From contig NZ_JARXRO010000018.1 in the NCBI RefSeq assembly GCF_029887935.1, forward strand, positions 141,113-205,112: a stretch of 64,000 nucleotides of DNA. Direction: 5' to 3'. Shown piece by piece: positions 30,288 through 38,989 of this stretch. A model generated the notes under the pieces. That model worked only from the letters and a program-made list of their open reading frames with translations, was not told where the DNA came from and ran no database searches. Every line of letters starts with the position of its first letter. Positions within the stretch are counted from its first letter, which is position 1. The translations under genes were made by a program, and so were the position numbers. The stretch is from Luteimonas kalidii (GTDB lineage: Bacteria > Pseudomonadota > Gammaproteobacteria > Xanthomonadales > Xanthomonadaceae).

Positions 30288-31298
30288 ATGAGCATCGAAA
30301 CGCTCGCCGAGACCGCGCAGGCGATGGTCGCCGCCGGCAAGGGCATCCTCGCGATCGACGAGTCCAGCGCCACGCTGGCGCGGCGCTTCGCCGACGTGGG
30401 CATTCCCAACAGCGAGGCCAACCGCCGCGCCTACCGCGAACTGCTGATCACCACGCCACAGCTGGGCGAGCACATCAGCGGCGCGATCCTGTACGACGAG
30501 ACCATCCGCCAGTCGACCCGCGACGGGGTCCCGTTCGCGCGCGTGCTCGCCGACTCCGGCATCCTCCCGGGGATCAAGGTCGACAAGGGCACCCAGCCGC
30601 TCGCCGGCTGCCCGGGCGAGGTGGTGACCGAGGGTCTGGACGGCCTGCGCGCGCGGCTGGAGGAGTACTACAAGCTCGGCGCGCGCTTCGCCAAATGGCG
30701 TGCGGTGATCCGCATCGGCGATGACATCCCGTCGGGCACCTGCATCGACGCCAACAGCCACGCGCTGGCGCGCTACGCCGCGCTGTGCCAGGAACAGGGC
30801 CTGGTGCCGATGGTCGAGCCCGAGGTGCTGATGGACGGCGAGCACGACATCGAGACCAGCTACGAGGTGCACGAGGTCGTACTGCGTTCGCTGTTCGATG
30901 CGCTGTACCAGCACAGCATCGCGCTCGAGGGCACGATCCTCAAGGCCTCGATGGTGGTGCCGGGCAGCGGCAGCGACGATGTCGCCAGCATCGACGAGGT
31001 GGCCGAGTCGACCCTCATGTGCCTGAAGTCGACCGTTCCGGCGATCCTGCCGGGCATCGTGTTCCTCTCCGGCGGCCAGGACGACGAGGCTGCCACCGCG
31101 CACCTGGATGCGATGAACCGCATGGGTCCGCATCCCTGGCCGCTGTCGTTCTCGTACGGCCGGGCCATGCAGTCGGCGGCGATGAAGCTCTGGTCCCAGG
31201 ACCTGGCCGGCAACATCGGCAAGGCGCAGGACACCGTGCTGTCGCGCGCACGGGCGAACGCGCTGGCGGCGCAGGGGCAGTGGAGTCGCGGAGCCTGA
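30288..31298 (+). CDS. fba: Class I fructose-bisphosphate aldolase
   Basis: 336 residues, close in character to the animal-type class I enzyme. It starts MSIETLAETAQAMVAAGKGILAIDESSATLARR, where GILAADES-like is the family signature. The Schiff-base lysine is K219 in LEGTILKASMVVPGS. VPMVEPEVLMDGEHDIETS and PWPLSFSYGRAMQSAA are also family blocks. It splits fructose 1,6-bisphosphate without a metal ion. It closes the glycolytic group gapA-pgk-pyk-fba. Confidence 0.96.
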   Translation: MSIETLAETAQAMVAAGKGILAIDESSATLARRFADVGIPNSEANRRAYRELLITTPQLGEHISGAILYDETIRQSTRDGVPFARVLADSGILPGIKVDKGTQPLAGCPGEVVTEGLDGLRARLEEYYKLGARFAKWRAVIRIGDDIPSGTCIDANSHALARYAALCQEQGLVPMVEPEVLMDGEHDIETSYEVHEVVLRSLFDALYQHSIALEGTILKASMVVPGSGSDDVASIDEVAESTLMCLKSTVPAILPGIVFLSGGQDDEAATAHLDAMNRMGPHPWPLSFSYGRAMQSAAMKLWSQDLAGNIGKAQDTVLSRARANALAAQGQWSRGA

Positions 31299-31535
31299 CG
31301 ATCCCGCGAGCACGCCACGCCGCCAGGATGGATGGAACCGGAACCTCGCCGCGTCACCGCGTCGACCCCTGATGCCAGGCCGCGGTTGATCGCCTGGCCG
31401 ATCCGCTCGTTCGAGCCAGCCGCCCCGGCGCAGGTCTCCTGCGCGCACGTAACGCTCGAACGTCGACGCGGTTGACACGGATCGCCCCCGATCCGACCCA
31501 CCTGATGGCATGCGCCGGCCTTCACCCCGCATCGC

Positions 31536-31541
31536 TAGAAT
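31536..31541 (+). promoter_or_regulatory. Candidate -10 of the RND efflux operon
   Basis: TAGAAT in ATCGCTAGAATCGGGCGG, 28 bp before the adaptor ATG. A TTGACA at 31472-31477 is too far away (58 bp) to pair with it. The 271 bp between fba and this operon holds no gene. Confidence 0.4.
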
Positions 31542-31569
31542 CGGGCGGTTTCCCCCACCCACATCGCTG

Positions 31570-32715
31570 ATGCCTTCCGAATCCCGCGCCCCGGCAGCCC
31601 GCCTCCTGACTGCCGCCGCTGCCGCCTGTCTCCTGTTGTCCGCCTGCGGCGGCGAAGCCGCGTCGCCCGGACCCGGCGAGGGCGCGTCGGCCGCGGTGGT
31701 GACCACGGCCGAAGTGACGATGGCGCCGTGGCGCGACACGATCTCGGCACTGGGCACGGTGAAGGCGCGCGAGTCGGTCACCATCACCGCCAAGGTCAGC
31801 GAGACGGTCGACCGGGTGCACTTCGACAGCGGCGACGAAGTCGAGGCCGGCGCCACGCTGATCACGCTCTCGGGCAACCAGCAGCAGGCCGCACTGCAGG
31901 CGGCGGAGGCCGCGGCGAAGGAGGCCGAGCAGCAGTTCCGGCGCGGCAGCGAGCTGGTCGGACAACAGCTGATCGCACGATCGCAGGTCGATACCCAGCG
32001 CGCGACGCTCGATGCTGCGCGCGCGCGGGTCACCCAGATGCGGGCCGACATCGGCGACCGCCGCATCCGCGCGCCATTCGCGGGCATGCTCGGCATCCGC
32101 CAGGTCAGTCCCGGCGCGCTGGTCACGCCGGGCACGGTGGTCGCCACGCTCGACGATCTTGCGCGCGTCCACGTCGATTTCCCGGTCCCGGAAGTGCACC
32201 TCGCGCAGCTGCAGCAGGGCCAGTCCCTGACGGGTACCAGCGTGGCGTGGCCGGGTGCCGGATTCGACGGCGAGGTGTCGAGCATCGACACGCGCGTGGA
32301 CCCGGCCACACGCGCGGTGACGGTCCGCGGAGATTTTCCCAATCCCGACCGGCGGCTGCGCCCGGGCATGCTGATGCAGGTGCAGCTCGGCCAGGCCTCG
32401 CGCGAGGCGCTGGTGGTGCCGGAGATCGCCGTGGTGCAGGTGGGCCGCGACACGTTCGTGTGGCGGATGCGCGGCGACGGCACGGTCGAGACCGCCAACA
32501 TCGTCGTCGGCGAACGCCGCGCCGGCAGCGTCGAGGTGGTCAAGGGGCTGGCCGCAGGCGACCGCATCGTGGTCGAGGGCACCGGCAAGCTGCGCCCGGG
32601 CATGGCGGTGGAAGAGGCCGCGCCCGTGCCCGCCGCGGAGACGGATCGGGAATCAGGCGCAGGCGCGCCCGCCGCGAGCGACGCGCCGCCCGCCCGTGAC
32701 GCCAGCGGGGGCTGA
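31570..32715 (+). CDS. RND efflux periplasmic adaptor lipoprotein
   Basis: 381 residues from the ATG at 31570. A lipoprotein signal ends LLLSA-CGG with Cys26, so the protein is anchored in a membrane leaflet facing the periplasm. Domain order is the MFP standard: lipoyl half (VTITAKVSETVDRVHFDSGDEVEAGATLITL), helical hairpin (about residues 95-165), second lipoyl half (IRAPFAGMLGIRQVSPGALVTPGTVVATL), beta-barrel and membrane-proximal domain. An Ala/Pro-rich tail ends the protein. It links the inner-membrane pump encoded next to an outer-membrane channel. No outer-membrane factor gene is present here, so one must be shared from elsewhere. Confidence 0.94.
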   Translation: MPSESRAPAARLLTAAAAACLLLSACGGEAASPGPGEGASAAVVTTAEVTMAPWRDTISALGTVKARESVTITAKVSETVDRVHFDSGDEVEAGATLITLSGNQQQAALQAAEAAAKEAEQQFRRGSELVGQQLIARSQVDTQRATLDAARARVTQMRADIGDRRIRAPFAGMLGIRQVSPGALVTPGTVVATLDDLARVHVDFPVPEVHLAQLQQGQSLTGTSVAWPGAGFDGEVSSIDTRVDPATRAVTVRGDFPNPDRRLRPGMLMQVQLGQASREALVVPEIAVVQVGRDTFVWRMRGDGTVETANIVVGERRAGSVEVVKGLAAGDRIVVEGTGKLRPGMAVEEAAPVPAAETDRESGAGAPAASDAPPARDASGG

Positions 32716-32721
32716 TCTGCG

Positions 32722-35700
32722 ATGAAGCTCTCCGACGTCTCGATCAAGCGGCCCGTCTTCGCCATCGTCATCAGCCTGCTGCTGGTGGTGCTGGGGCTGA
32801 TGTCGTTCACGCGCCTGACGCTGCGCGAGCTGCCAAACATCGATCCGCCGATCGTGTCGGTCGAGGTGACCTATCCGGGTGCGTCGGCGGCGGTGGTCGA
32901 GACCCGGGTCACGCAGATCCTGGAAGACGCGCTCTCGGGCATCGAGGGCATCAACACGATCGAGTCGCAGAGCCGCAATGGCCGCGCCGACGTCACCATC
33001 GAATTCAACCTCACCCGCGACATCGAGGCCGCCGCCAACGACGTGCGCGACCGCATCAGCCGGGTGATGGACCGCATGCCCGACGAGGCCGACCCCCCGG
33101 AGATCTCCAAGGTCGAAGCCGACGCGGATGTGATCGTGTGGCTGAACATGCGCTCCACCGCGATGGACACGATGGAGCTGACCGATTACGCCGACCGCTA
33201 CATCGTCGACCGCCTGTCCGCGCTCGACGGCGTGGCGCGGGTGCAGCTGGGCGGCGGCCAGCGCTACGCGATGCGCATCTGGCTCGACCGCGACGCCATG
33301 GCCGCGCGCGGCATCACCGCGTCGGACATCGAGGGCGCGCTGCTCAGCGAGAACGTCGAACTGCCTGCCGGCCGGATCGAATCGCAGGACCGCGACTTCA
33401 CCCTGCGCGTGGAGCGCGGCTACCGCGAACCGGCGCAGTTCGCGCAGATCCCCCTGCGCAAGGGCGACGACGGCTACGTGGTCCGGCTGGGCGACGTGGC
33501 GGAAGTCGAACTCGGGCCGGAGGAACGTCGCGCCTACCTGCGCAGCAACGGCGTGCCGAACGTGGGCCTGGGCATCGTGCGCACCTCGACCGCCAACGCG
33601 CTGGACGTGGCCCGCGCCGCGCGCGCGGAAGCCGAGGTGATCCAGAAGACGCTGCCCGAAGGCACCGACATCTTCATCGCCTACGACGGCACCACCTTCA
33701 TCGACGCCTCGATCAAGCGCGTGTACTGGACGCTGTTCGAGGCGATGGTGCTGGTGTTCCTGGTGATCTGGCTGTTCCTGGGCAGCCTGCGCGCGGCGCT
33801 GATCCCGGCGGTGACGGTGCCCGTGTGCCTGGTCGCGGCGTTCATCGCACTGTACGCCTTCGGTTTCTCGATCAACCTGCTGACGCTGCTGGCGCTGGTG
33901 CTGTGCATCGGCCTGGTGGTGGACGACGCGATCATCGTGCTGGAGAACGCGCAGCGCCGTGTCGACCTCGGTGAACCGCCACTGGTCGCGGCCCGGCGCG
34001 GCACCGCGCAGGTCGCCTTCGCGGTGATCGCCACCACCGCGGTGCTGGTGTCGGTGTTCCTGCCGGTCGGCTTCATGGAGGGCAACACCGGGCGCCTGTT
34101 CCGCGAGCTGTCGGTGGCGCTGGCGGGCGCGGTCGCGCTGTCGGCGTTCATCGCGCTGTCGCTCACGCCGATGATGTGTTCGAAGCTGCTGCGTCCGCAC
34201 GGGCGCGAGCGCGGCTTCAACGCCTGGCGCAACCGCCAGCTCGAGCGCCTGAGCGCGGGCTACGGGCGCCGGGTGACGCGCCTGGTGGCCCTGTCCAACA
34301 CGCGCCTGTTGCTGGTGGTACTGGCGGTGATGGCGGCCTGCGCCGCCGTGGCCGTGCTGCTGTTCCTGCGCGTCCCCAGCGAGCTCGCACCGGCCGAGGA
34401 TCGCGGCCGCTTCTTCGTGATGATGGACGGCCCGGAAGGCGCGGGCTTCGACTACACCGTGGCGCAGATGCAGCAGGTCGAGCGCATCGTGCTCGGCCAG
34501 GTCGGCGAGGGCAAGCCGATCCAGCGCGCCAATTCGCGCGTGCCGCGCGGCTGGGGCGGCAGCGAGGAGATGCACACCGGGCAGTTGATCGTGTTCCTGG
34601 AGGACTGGGGCACGCGCGAGGAGACCACCGACGCGGTGGTGGCCGACCTGCGCGGCAAGTTCGCCGCGCTGCCCGGCGTGCAGGTGCGCGCCAACGTGCC
34701 CGGCGGCCTGGTCGGCAGCCGCGGCCAACGCTACCAGCTGGTGCTCGGCGGGCCGGACTACGCCGAGCTGGCCGAATGGCGCGACCGCGTGCTGGCGCGC
34801 ATGGCCGACAACCAGGGGATCATGGATCCCGACTCGGATTACAAGGAGACCCGGCCGCAGATGCGGGTGGAGATCGACCGTGCCCGCGCCGCCGACCTGG
34901 GTGTGTCGGTCACCGAGATCGGACGCACGCTGGAGACGATGATGGGATCGCGACGCGTGACCACCTTCGTCGACGACGGCGAGGAGTACGAGGTGATGCT
35001 GCAGGCCGGCCGCGAAACTAGGATGACGCCGTCCGACCTGGCCAACACCTACGTGCGCGGCCGCGACGGGACCATGATCCCGATGTCGAACCTGGTGACG
35101 CTGGGCGAGATCGCCGAGCCCGGCAGCTTCAACCGCTTCAACCGGCTGCGCGCGATCACCATCAGTGCCGGCCTGGCCCCGGACTACAGCATGGGCGAGG
35201 CGCTCGAGTGGACCCGGCAGGTCATCGAGGAGGAACTGCCGGACTACGCGCAGATCGACTGGAAGGGCGAAACCCGCGAGTACCAGCGCGCCGGTGGTGC
35301 GGTGCTGCTGACCTTCACCATGGCGCTGCTCATCGTCTACCTGGTGCTGGCAGCGCAGTTCGAGAGTTTCATCCATCCGCTGGTGATCATGCTCACCGTG
35401 CCGCTGGCGGTGCTCGGGGCGCTGATCGGCCTGTGGGTCACCGGCGGCACGCTCAACCTGTTCAGCCAGATCGGCATCGTGATGCTGGTGGGGCTGGCGG
35501 CCAAGAACGGCATCCTGATCGTCGAGTTCGCCAACCAGCTGCGCGACGAAGGGCAGGGCGTGCGCGAGGCGATCGCCGAATCGTCCGCCGTGCGCCTGCG
35601 TCCGATCCTGATGACCTCGGCGGCGACCATCATGGGCGCGGTGCCGCTGGTGGTGGCCGGCGGCCCCGGTTCGGCCAGCCGCGCCACCATCGGCGTGGTG

Positions 35701-35856
35701 ATCATCTTCGGCGTCGCGTTCGCCACCCTGCTGTCGCTGTTCGTGGTGCCGGCGTTCTACGCACTGCTGGCGCCGTTCACCCGCTCGCCCGATGCGCTGG
35801 CGAAGAAGCTCGAACAGCTGGAGTCCGAGGTCGCGCCGGTGAGCGGGCACGCCTGA
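32722..35856 (+). CDS. RND multidrug efflux permease (HAE1 type)
   Basis: 1044 residues, the normal size of AcrB/MexB-like pumps, with 12 membrane helices and two large periplasmic loops. It starts MKLSDVSIKRPVFAIVISLLLVVLGLMSF. The proton-relay aspartates are D401-D402 in GLVVDDAIIVLENAQRR. Late motifs include FNRFNRLRAITISA and GLAAKNGILIVEFANQLRD. It expels drugs or other amphiphiles using the proton gradient. It starts 6 bp after the adaptor stop, forming an operon. Substrate range cannot be inferred. Confidence 0.96.
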   Translation: MKLSDVSIKRPVFAIVISLLLVVLGLMSFTRLTLRELPNIDPPIVSVEVTYPGASAAVVETRVTQILEDALSGIEGINTIESQSRNGRADVTIEFNLTRDIEAAANDVRDRISRVMDRMPDEADPPEISKVEADADVIVWLNMRSTAMDTMELTDYADRYIVDRLSALDGVARVQLGGGQRYAMRIWLDRDAMAARGITASDIEGALLSENVELPAGRIESQDRDFTLRVERGYREPAQFAQIPLRKGDDGYVVRLGDVAEVELGPEERRAYLRSNGVPNVGLGIVRTSTANALDVARAARAEAEVIQKTLPEGTDIFIAYDGTTFIDASIKRVYWTLFEAMVLVFLVIWLFLGSLRAALIPAVTVPVCLVAAFIALYAFGFSINLLTLLALVLCIGLVVDDAIIVLENAQRRVDLGEPPLVAARRGTAQVAFAVIATTAVLVSVFLPVGFMEGNTGRLFRELSVALAGAVALSAFIALSLTPMMCSKLLRPHGRERGFNAWRNRQLERLSAGYGRRVTRLVALSNTRLLLVVLAVMAACAAVAVLLFLRVPSELAPAEDRGRFFVMMDGPEGAGFDYTVAQMQQVERIVLGQVGEGKPIQRANSRVPRGWGGSEEMHTGQLIVFLEDWGTREETTDAVVADLRGKFAALPGVQVRANVPGGLVGSRGQRYQLVLGGPDYAELAEWRDRVLARMADNQGIMDPDSDYKETRPQMRVEIDRARAADLGVSVTEIGRTLETMMGSRRVTTFVDDGEEYEVMLQAGRETRMTPSDLANTYVRGRDGTMIPMSNLVTLGEIAEPGSFNRFNRLRAITISAGLAPDYSMGEALEWTRQVIEEELPDYAQIDWKGETREYQRAGGAVLLTFTMALLIVYLVLAAQFESFIHPLVIMLTVPLAVLGALIGLWVTGGTLNLFSQIGIVMLVGLAAKNGILIVEFANQLRDEGQGVREAIAESSAVRLRPILMTSAATIMGAVPLVVAGGPGSASRATIGVVIIFGVAFATLLSLFVVPAFYALLAPFTRSPDALAKKLEQLESEVAPVSGHA

Positions 35857-35908
35857 TCCGTGCCTGCGGGGTTCGCATGCCGCCGATGCGACGGTAGGCT
35901 GGACACCC

Positions 35909-36484
35909 GTGTCACGAGCGCTGTCGATGCAGTGGCCTGAGTCGATCCCGGTCCCGGACCCGGTCGGTCGTGTGCGCCTGCGCCGCTGGCGCGCGGACGA
36001 TCTCGACGCGCTCGTCCGCCACGCCGACGATCCGCAGGTGTCGCGCGGGACCAGCGATCGCTTCCCGTTCCCGTACACCCGGGCCGACGGCGAGGCGTTC
36101 CTGGCCGGCCGGGTCATCGATCTGTCCGGGCCCGTGTTCGCGATCGAGATCGACGGCGAGGCCTGCGGCGGGATCGGTATCCGGCGGTTGCAGGGCGAGC
36201 GCGCGATCGGCGCGGAACTGGGCTACTGGCTGGGGCGCGCCCGCTGGGGCAAGGGCCACATGAGCCGCATCGTGGCCACCTACGTGCCGTGGGCGATGGC
36301 CGCACTGGGCCTGCGCCGCCTGCAGGCGACCGTGCTGGAGTTCAATCACGCCTCTGCACGGGTATTGCTGCGCAACGGATTCACGCAGGAAGGCGTGCTG
36401 CGCAGTGCGGTCCTCAAGCGTGGGGAGATCCACGACCTGCGCCTGTTCGCGCGGATCGCAGAGGATCGCGCGCCGGGGCGTTGA
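35909..36484 (+). CDS. GNAT family N-acetyltransferase
   Basis: 191 residues if read from the GTG at 35909. An ATG at 35927 (MQWPESIPVPDPVG) is an equally plausible start. GNAT features are VRLRRWRADDLDALVRHADDPQVSRG, IGAELGYWLGRARWGKGHMSRIVATYVPWAMAALGLRRLQATVLEFNHASARVLLRNGFTQEG. The closest known type is again RimJ/RimL-like protein acetyltransferase. It follows the RND pump after 52 bp in the same direction, so it may be read from the same transcript. No link to resistance is proven. Confidence 0.87.
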   Translation: MSRALSMQWPESIPVPDPVGRVRLRRWRADDLDALVRHADDPQVSRGTSDRFPFPYTRADGEAFLAGRVIDLSGPVFAIEIDGEACGGIGIRRLQGERAIGAELGYWLGRARWGKGHMSRIVATYVPWAMAALGLRRLQATVLEFNHASARVLLRNGFTQEGVLRSAVLKRGEIHDLRLFARIAEDRAPGR

Positions 36485-36654
36485 CGTCCCGACCCCGTCC
36501 CCGCGCGCATGCGAGGCTTCGCGCTCCATGGCCAGGCCGTTCGATACCGACTGACGTGGCGGCTTCGCGTTTGCATCCCCGATCGGTCAGAATCGACCGG
36601 TCCGCCGCCGCGCGCCGGCCGCGCGGCATCCCGTCCGAACCCTGGGGAGCGTCC

Positions 36655-38088
36655 GTGGAGCAGATCGTCAACACCCTCAACAGCTGGATCTGGAGCCCGC
36701 CGCTGATCTGGCTGTGCCTCGGCGCCGGCCTGTACTTCACCATCCGTACGCGATTCCTGCAGGTGCGCGGCGTGCCCGAGATGATCCGGCTGATGCTGTC
36801 GGGCGAGAAATCGCCGGCCGGTGTGTCGCCGTTCCAGGCGCTGGCGCTGTCGCTGTCGGGCCGGGTGGGCATCGGCAACATCGCCGGCGTCGCGACCGCG
36901 ATCTATTTCGGCGGGCCGGGCGCGGTGTTCTGGATGTGGGTGGTGGCATTCCTCGGGGCTTCGACCGCGTACGTCGAATCCACGCTGGGCCAGATCTACA
37001 AGGAAACCGACGACAAGGGCCAGTACCGCGGTGGCCCGGCGTACTACATCGAGAAGGCGATGGGCCAGCGCTGGTACGCGTGGCTGTTCGCGCTGGTGAC
37101 GGTCGTGGCGACGGGCGTCCTGTTGCCCGGCGTGCAGGCCAACGGCATCGCGGCCAGCATGACCAACGCCTGGGACATCCCGCCGACCGCGACCGCGACC
37201 CTGCTGGTGGTGGCGCTGGGCTTCATCATCTTCGGTGGCGTGAAGCGGATCGCCGCGTTCGCGCAGGTGGTGGTGCCGTTCATGGCACTGGCCTATATCC
37301 TGGTCGCGCTGGTGATCATGTTCATCAACTACGCGCAGATCCCGGAGATGTTCCTGCTGGTGTTCCGCAGTGCGTTCGGCATGGAGGCGGCGTTCGGCGC
37401 GGTGCTGGGACTTGCGATCGAATGGGGCGTCAAGCGCGGCATCTACTCCAACGAGGCCGGGCAGGGCACCGGCCCGCATGCGGCGGCCGCGGCGGAGGTC
37501 TCGCATCCGGCCAAGCAGGGCTACGTGCAGGCGTTCTCGGTGTACGTGGACACGCTGCTGGTGTGCAGCGCGACCGCCTTCATGATCCTGTCGACCGGCA
37601 TGTACAACGTCACCGGGCCGGACGGCGCGATGCTGTATCAGGCGCTGCCGGGCGTGGAAGTCGGCCCGGGCTTCGCGCAGAACGCGGTGGAGAGCATCCT
37701 GCCCGGCTACGGTGCGCCGTTCGTGGCGCTGGCGCTGCTGTTCTTCGCCTTCACCACCATCCTGGCCTACTACTACATGGCCGAGACCAACATCGCCTAC
37801 ATCAACCGCAGGATCCACCGGCCGTGGACGATCTTCTTGCTGCGCCTGGCGCTGCTCGCCGCGGTCACGTTCGGAACGCTGCGCAGCGCGGAGATGGCCT
37901 GGTCGCTGGGCGACATCGGCGTGGGGCTGATGGCCTGGCTCAACATCATCGCGATCCTGATCCTGCAGAGGCCTGCACTGGTGGCCCTGCGCGACTACGA
38001 GGCGCAGAAGAAGGCGGGCCTGGATCCGACCTTCGACCCGGAGGCGCTGGGGATCCGAAACGCCGCCTTCTGGCGCAAGCGCGACTGA
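36655..38088 (+). CDS. Sodium:alanine symporter of the AGCS family
   Basis: 477 residues from the GTG at 36655, preceded by GGGGAG. The upstream open frame overlaps the previous gene and is not coding. About ten membrane helices are visible. The family signature GVSPFQALALSLSGRVGIGNIAGVATAIYFGGPGAVFWMW is near residues 55-95, and IEWGVKRGIYSNEAGQGTGPHAAAAAEVSHPAKQG forms the second conserved block. It imports alanine or glycine with Na+. I looked for a glycine riboswitch in the 170-bp leader and saw none. The next gene follows after 1 bp. Confidence 0.95.
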   Translation: MEQIVNTLNSWIWSPPLIWLCLGAGLYFTIRTRFLQVRGVPEMIRLMLSGEKSPAGVSPFQALALSLSGRVGIGNIAGVATAIYFGGPGAVFWMWVVAFLGASTAYVESTLGQIYKETDDKGQYRGGPAYYIEKAMGQRWYAWLFALVTVVATGVLLPGVQANGIAASMTNAWDIPPTATATLLVVALGFIIFGGVKRIAAFAQVVVPFMALAYILVALVIMFINYAQIPEMFLLVFRSAFGMEAAFGAVLGLAIEWGVKRGIYSNEAGQGTGPHAAAAAEVSHPAKQGYVQAFSVYVDTLLVCSATAFMILSTGMYNVTGPDGAMLYQALPGVEVGPGFAQNAVESILPGYGAPFVALALLFFAFTTILAYYYMAETNIAYINRRIHRPWTIFLLRLALLAAVTFGTLRSAEMAWSLGDIGVGLMAWLNIIAILILQRPALVALRDYEAQKKAGLDPTFDPEALGIRNAAFWRKRD

Positions 38089-38089
38089 C

Positions 38090-38944
38090 ATGGCCGCCAG
38101 GCGTACGCCACCCGGCCCGGGGCGCGATGCGCCCTGGGGCGCGCGCGCGCGCGGCATGCCCGCGCCCGCGCGCGAGGAGGCGCCGGCCGATCGCACCGCG
38201 GAACTGCGCCTGTACGGGCTGAACGCGGTGGAGGCGGTGTTCGCACGTCGTCCGCAGGCGATCCGCAAGCTGTACCTGGCGGCGGACCGCATCCCGCGGC
38301 TGCAGCCGCTGCTGAAGTGGTGCGCCACGCAGCGGATCGGCTATCGCGTGGTCGAGGAGCTCGACGAGCTGCGGCGGCTGGCCGCGAGCACGCACCACGA
38401 AGGCGTGGTCGCGGATGTGGTGCGCGAGACGCCGCAGGCGCTCGACGCCTGGCTGGCCGCGCTGCCGCAAGGTCCGTGCTGCGCGCTGTGGCTGGACGGC
38501 GTCGGCAACCCGCACAACCTCGGCGCGATCCTGCGCGCCTGCGCGCATTTCGGCGTGGCCGGCCTGCTGCTGCCGTCCGACGCGACGCTGGCGCTCTCGG
38601 GCGCGGCTGCGCGCGTGGCCGAAGGCGGCGCGGAGGCAGTGCCGCTGGTGCGCCTGCCGGTGCAGCACGATGCGCTGGCATCGCTGCACTCCGCCGGGTT
38701 CACGCTCGCCGCCACGCTGGTGCATGGTGGCGAGGACGTGTTCGCCACCGCGCTGCCGGCGCGAGTGGTCTATGTGCTCGGTGCCGAGGCCGATGGCATG
38801 GATGCAGCGCTCGCCCGGGCCTGCGACCTGCGACTGTCGATTCCCGGCACCGGCGCGGTCGAGAGCCTCAACGTCGCCGCGGCGACCGCGGTGCTGCTGG
38901 CCGAGTGGGCGCGCGACCGCGACGGGCACGCCGGAACGCGATAG
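38090..38944 (+). CDS. TrmH/SpoU family RNA 2'-O-methyltransferase
   Basis: 284 residues. An N-terminal basic, Pro-rich leader of about 38 residues precedes the substrate-binding domain (LRLYGLNAVEAVFARRPQAIRKLYLA). The SPOUT catalytic domain carries the three motifs: NPHNLGAILRACAHFGVAG, VVYVLGAEADGMDAALARA and LSIPGTGAVESLNVAAATAVLL. It methylates a ribose in tRNA or rRNA with SAM. Which position is modified is not predictable. The start is 1 bp after the symporter stop, so the two are co-transcribed. It converges with the GH97 gene. Confidence 0.92.
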   Translation: MAARRTPPGPGRDAPWGARARGMPAPAREEAPADRTAELRLYGLNAVEAVFARRPQAIRKLYLAADRIPRLQPLLKWCATQRIGYRVVEELDELRRLAASTHHEGVVADVVRETPQALDAWLAALPQGPCCALWLDGVGNPHNLGAILRACAHFGVAGLLLPSDATLALSGAAARVAEGGAEAVPLVRLPVQHDALASLHSAGFTLAATLVHGGEDVFATALPARVVYVLGAEADGMDAALARACDLRLSIPGTGAVESLNVAAATAVLLAEWARDRDGHAGTR

Positions 38945-38989
38945 CGGCCGCGCCGCGCGCCTGGCATTCCCCTGCGACGGACAATCCCG

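Noticed and set aside
31299..31569. Possible gene fragment between fba and the RND operon
   Set aside because: Short minus-strand text such as SNERIGQAINRGLA looks protein-like by chance only; no start, stop or neighbour supports it.
32653..36117. A 1154-codon minus-strand frame
   Set aside because: Antisense shadow of the RND permease; His/Gln/Arg-rich with no signal or motif.
36485..36654. Glycine riboswitch before the sodium:alanine symporter
   Set aside because: The leader is short and lacks the conserved glycine aptamer segments; only generic GC hairpins are present.
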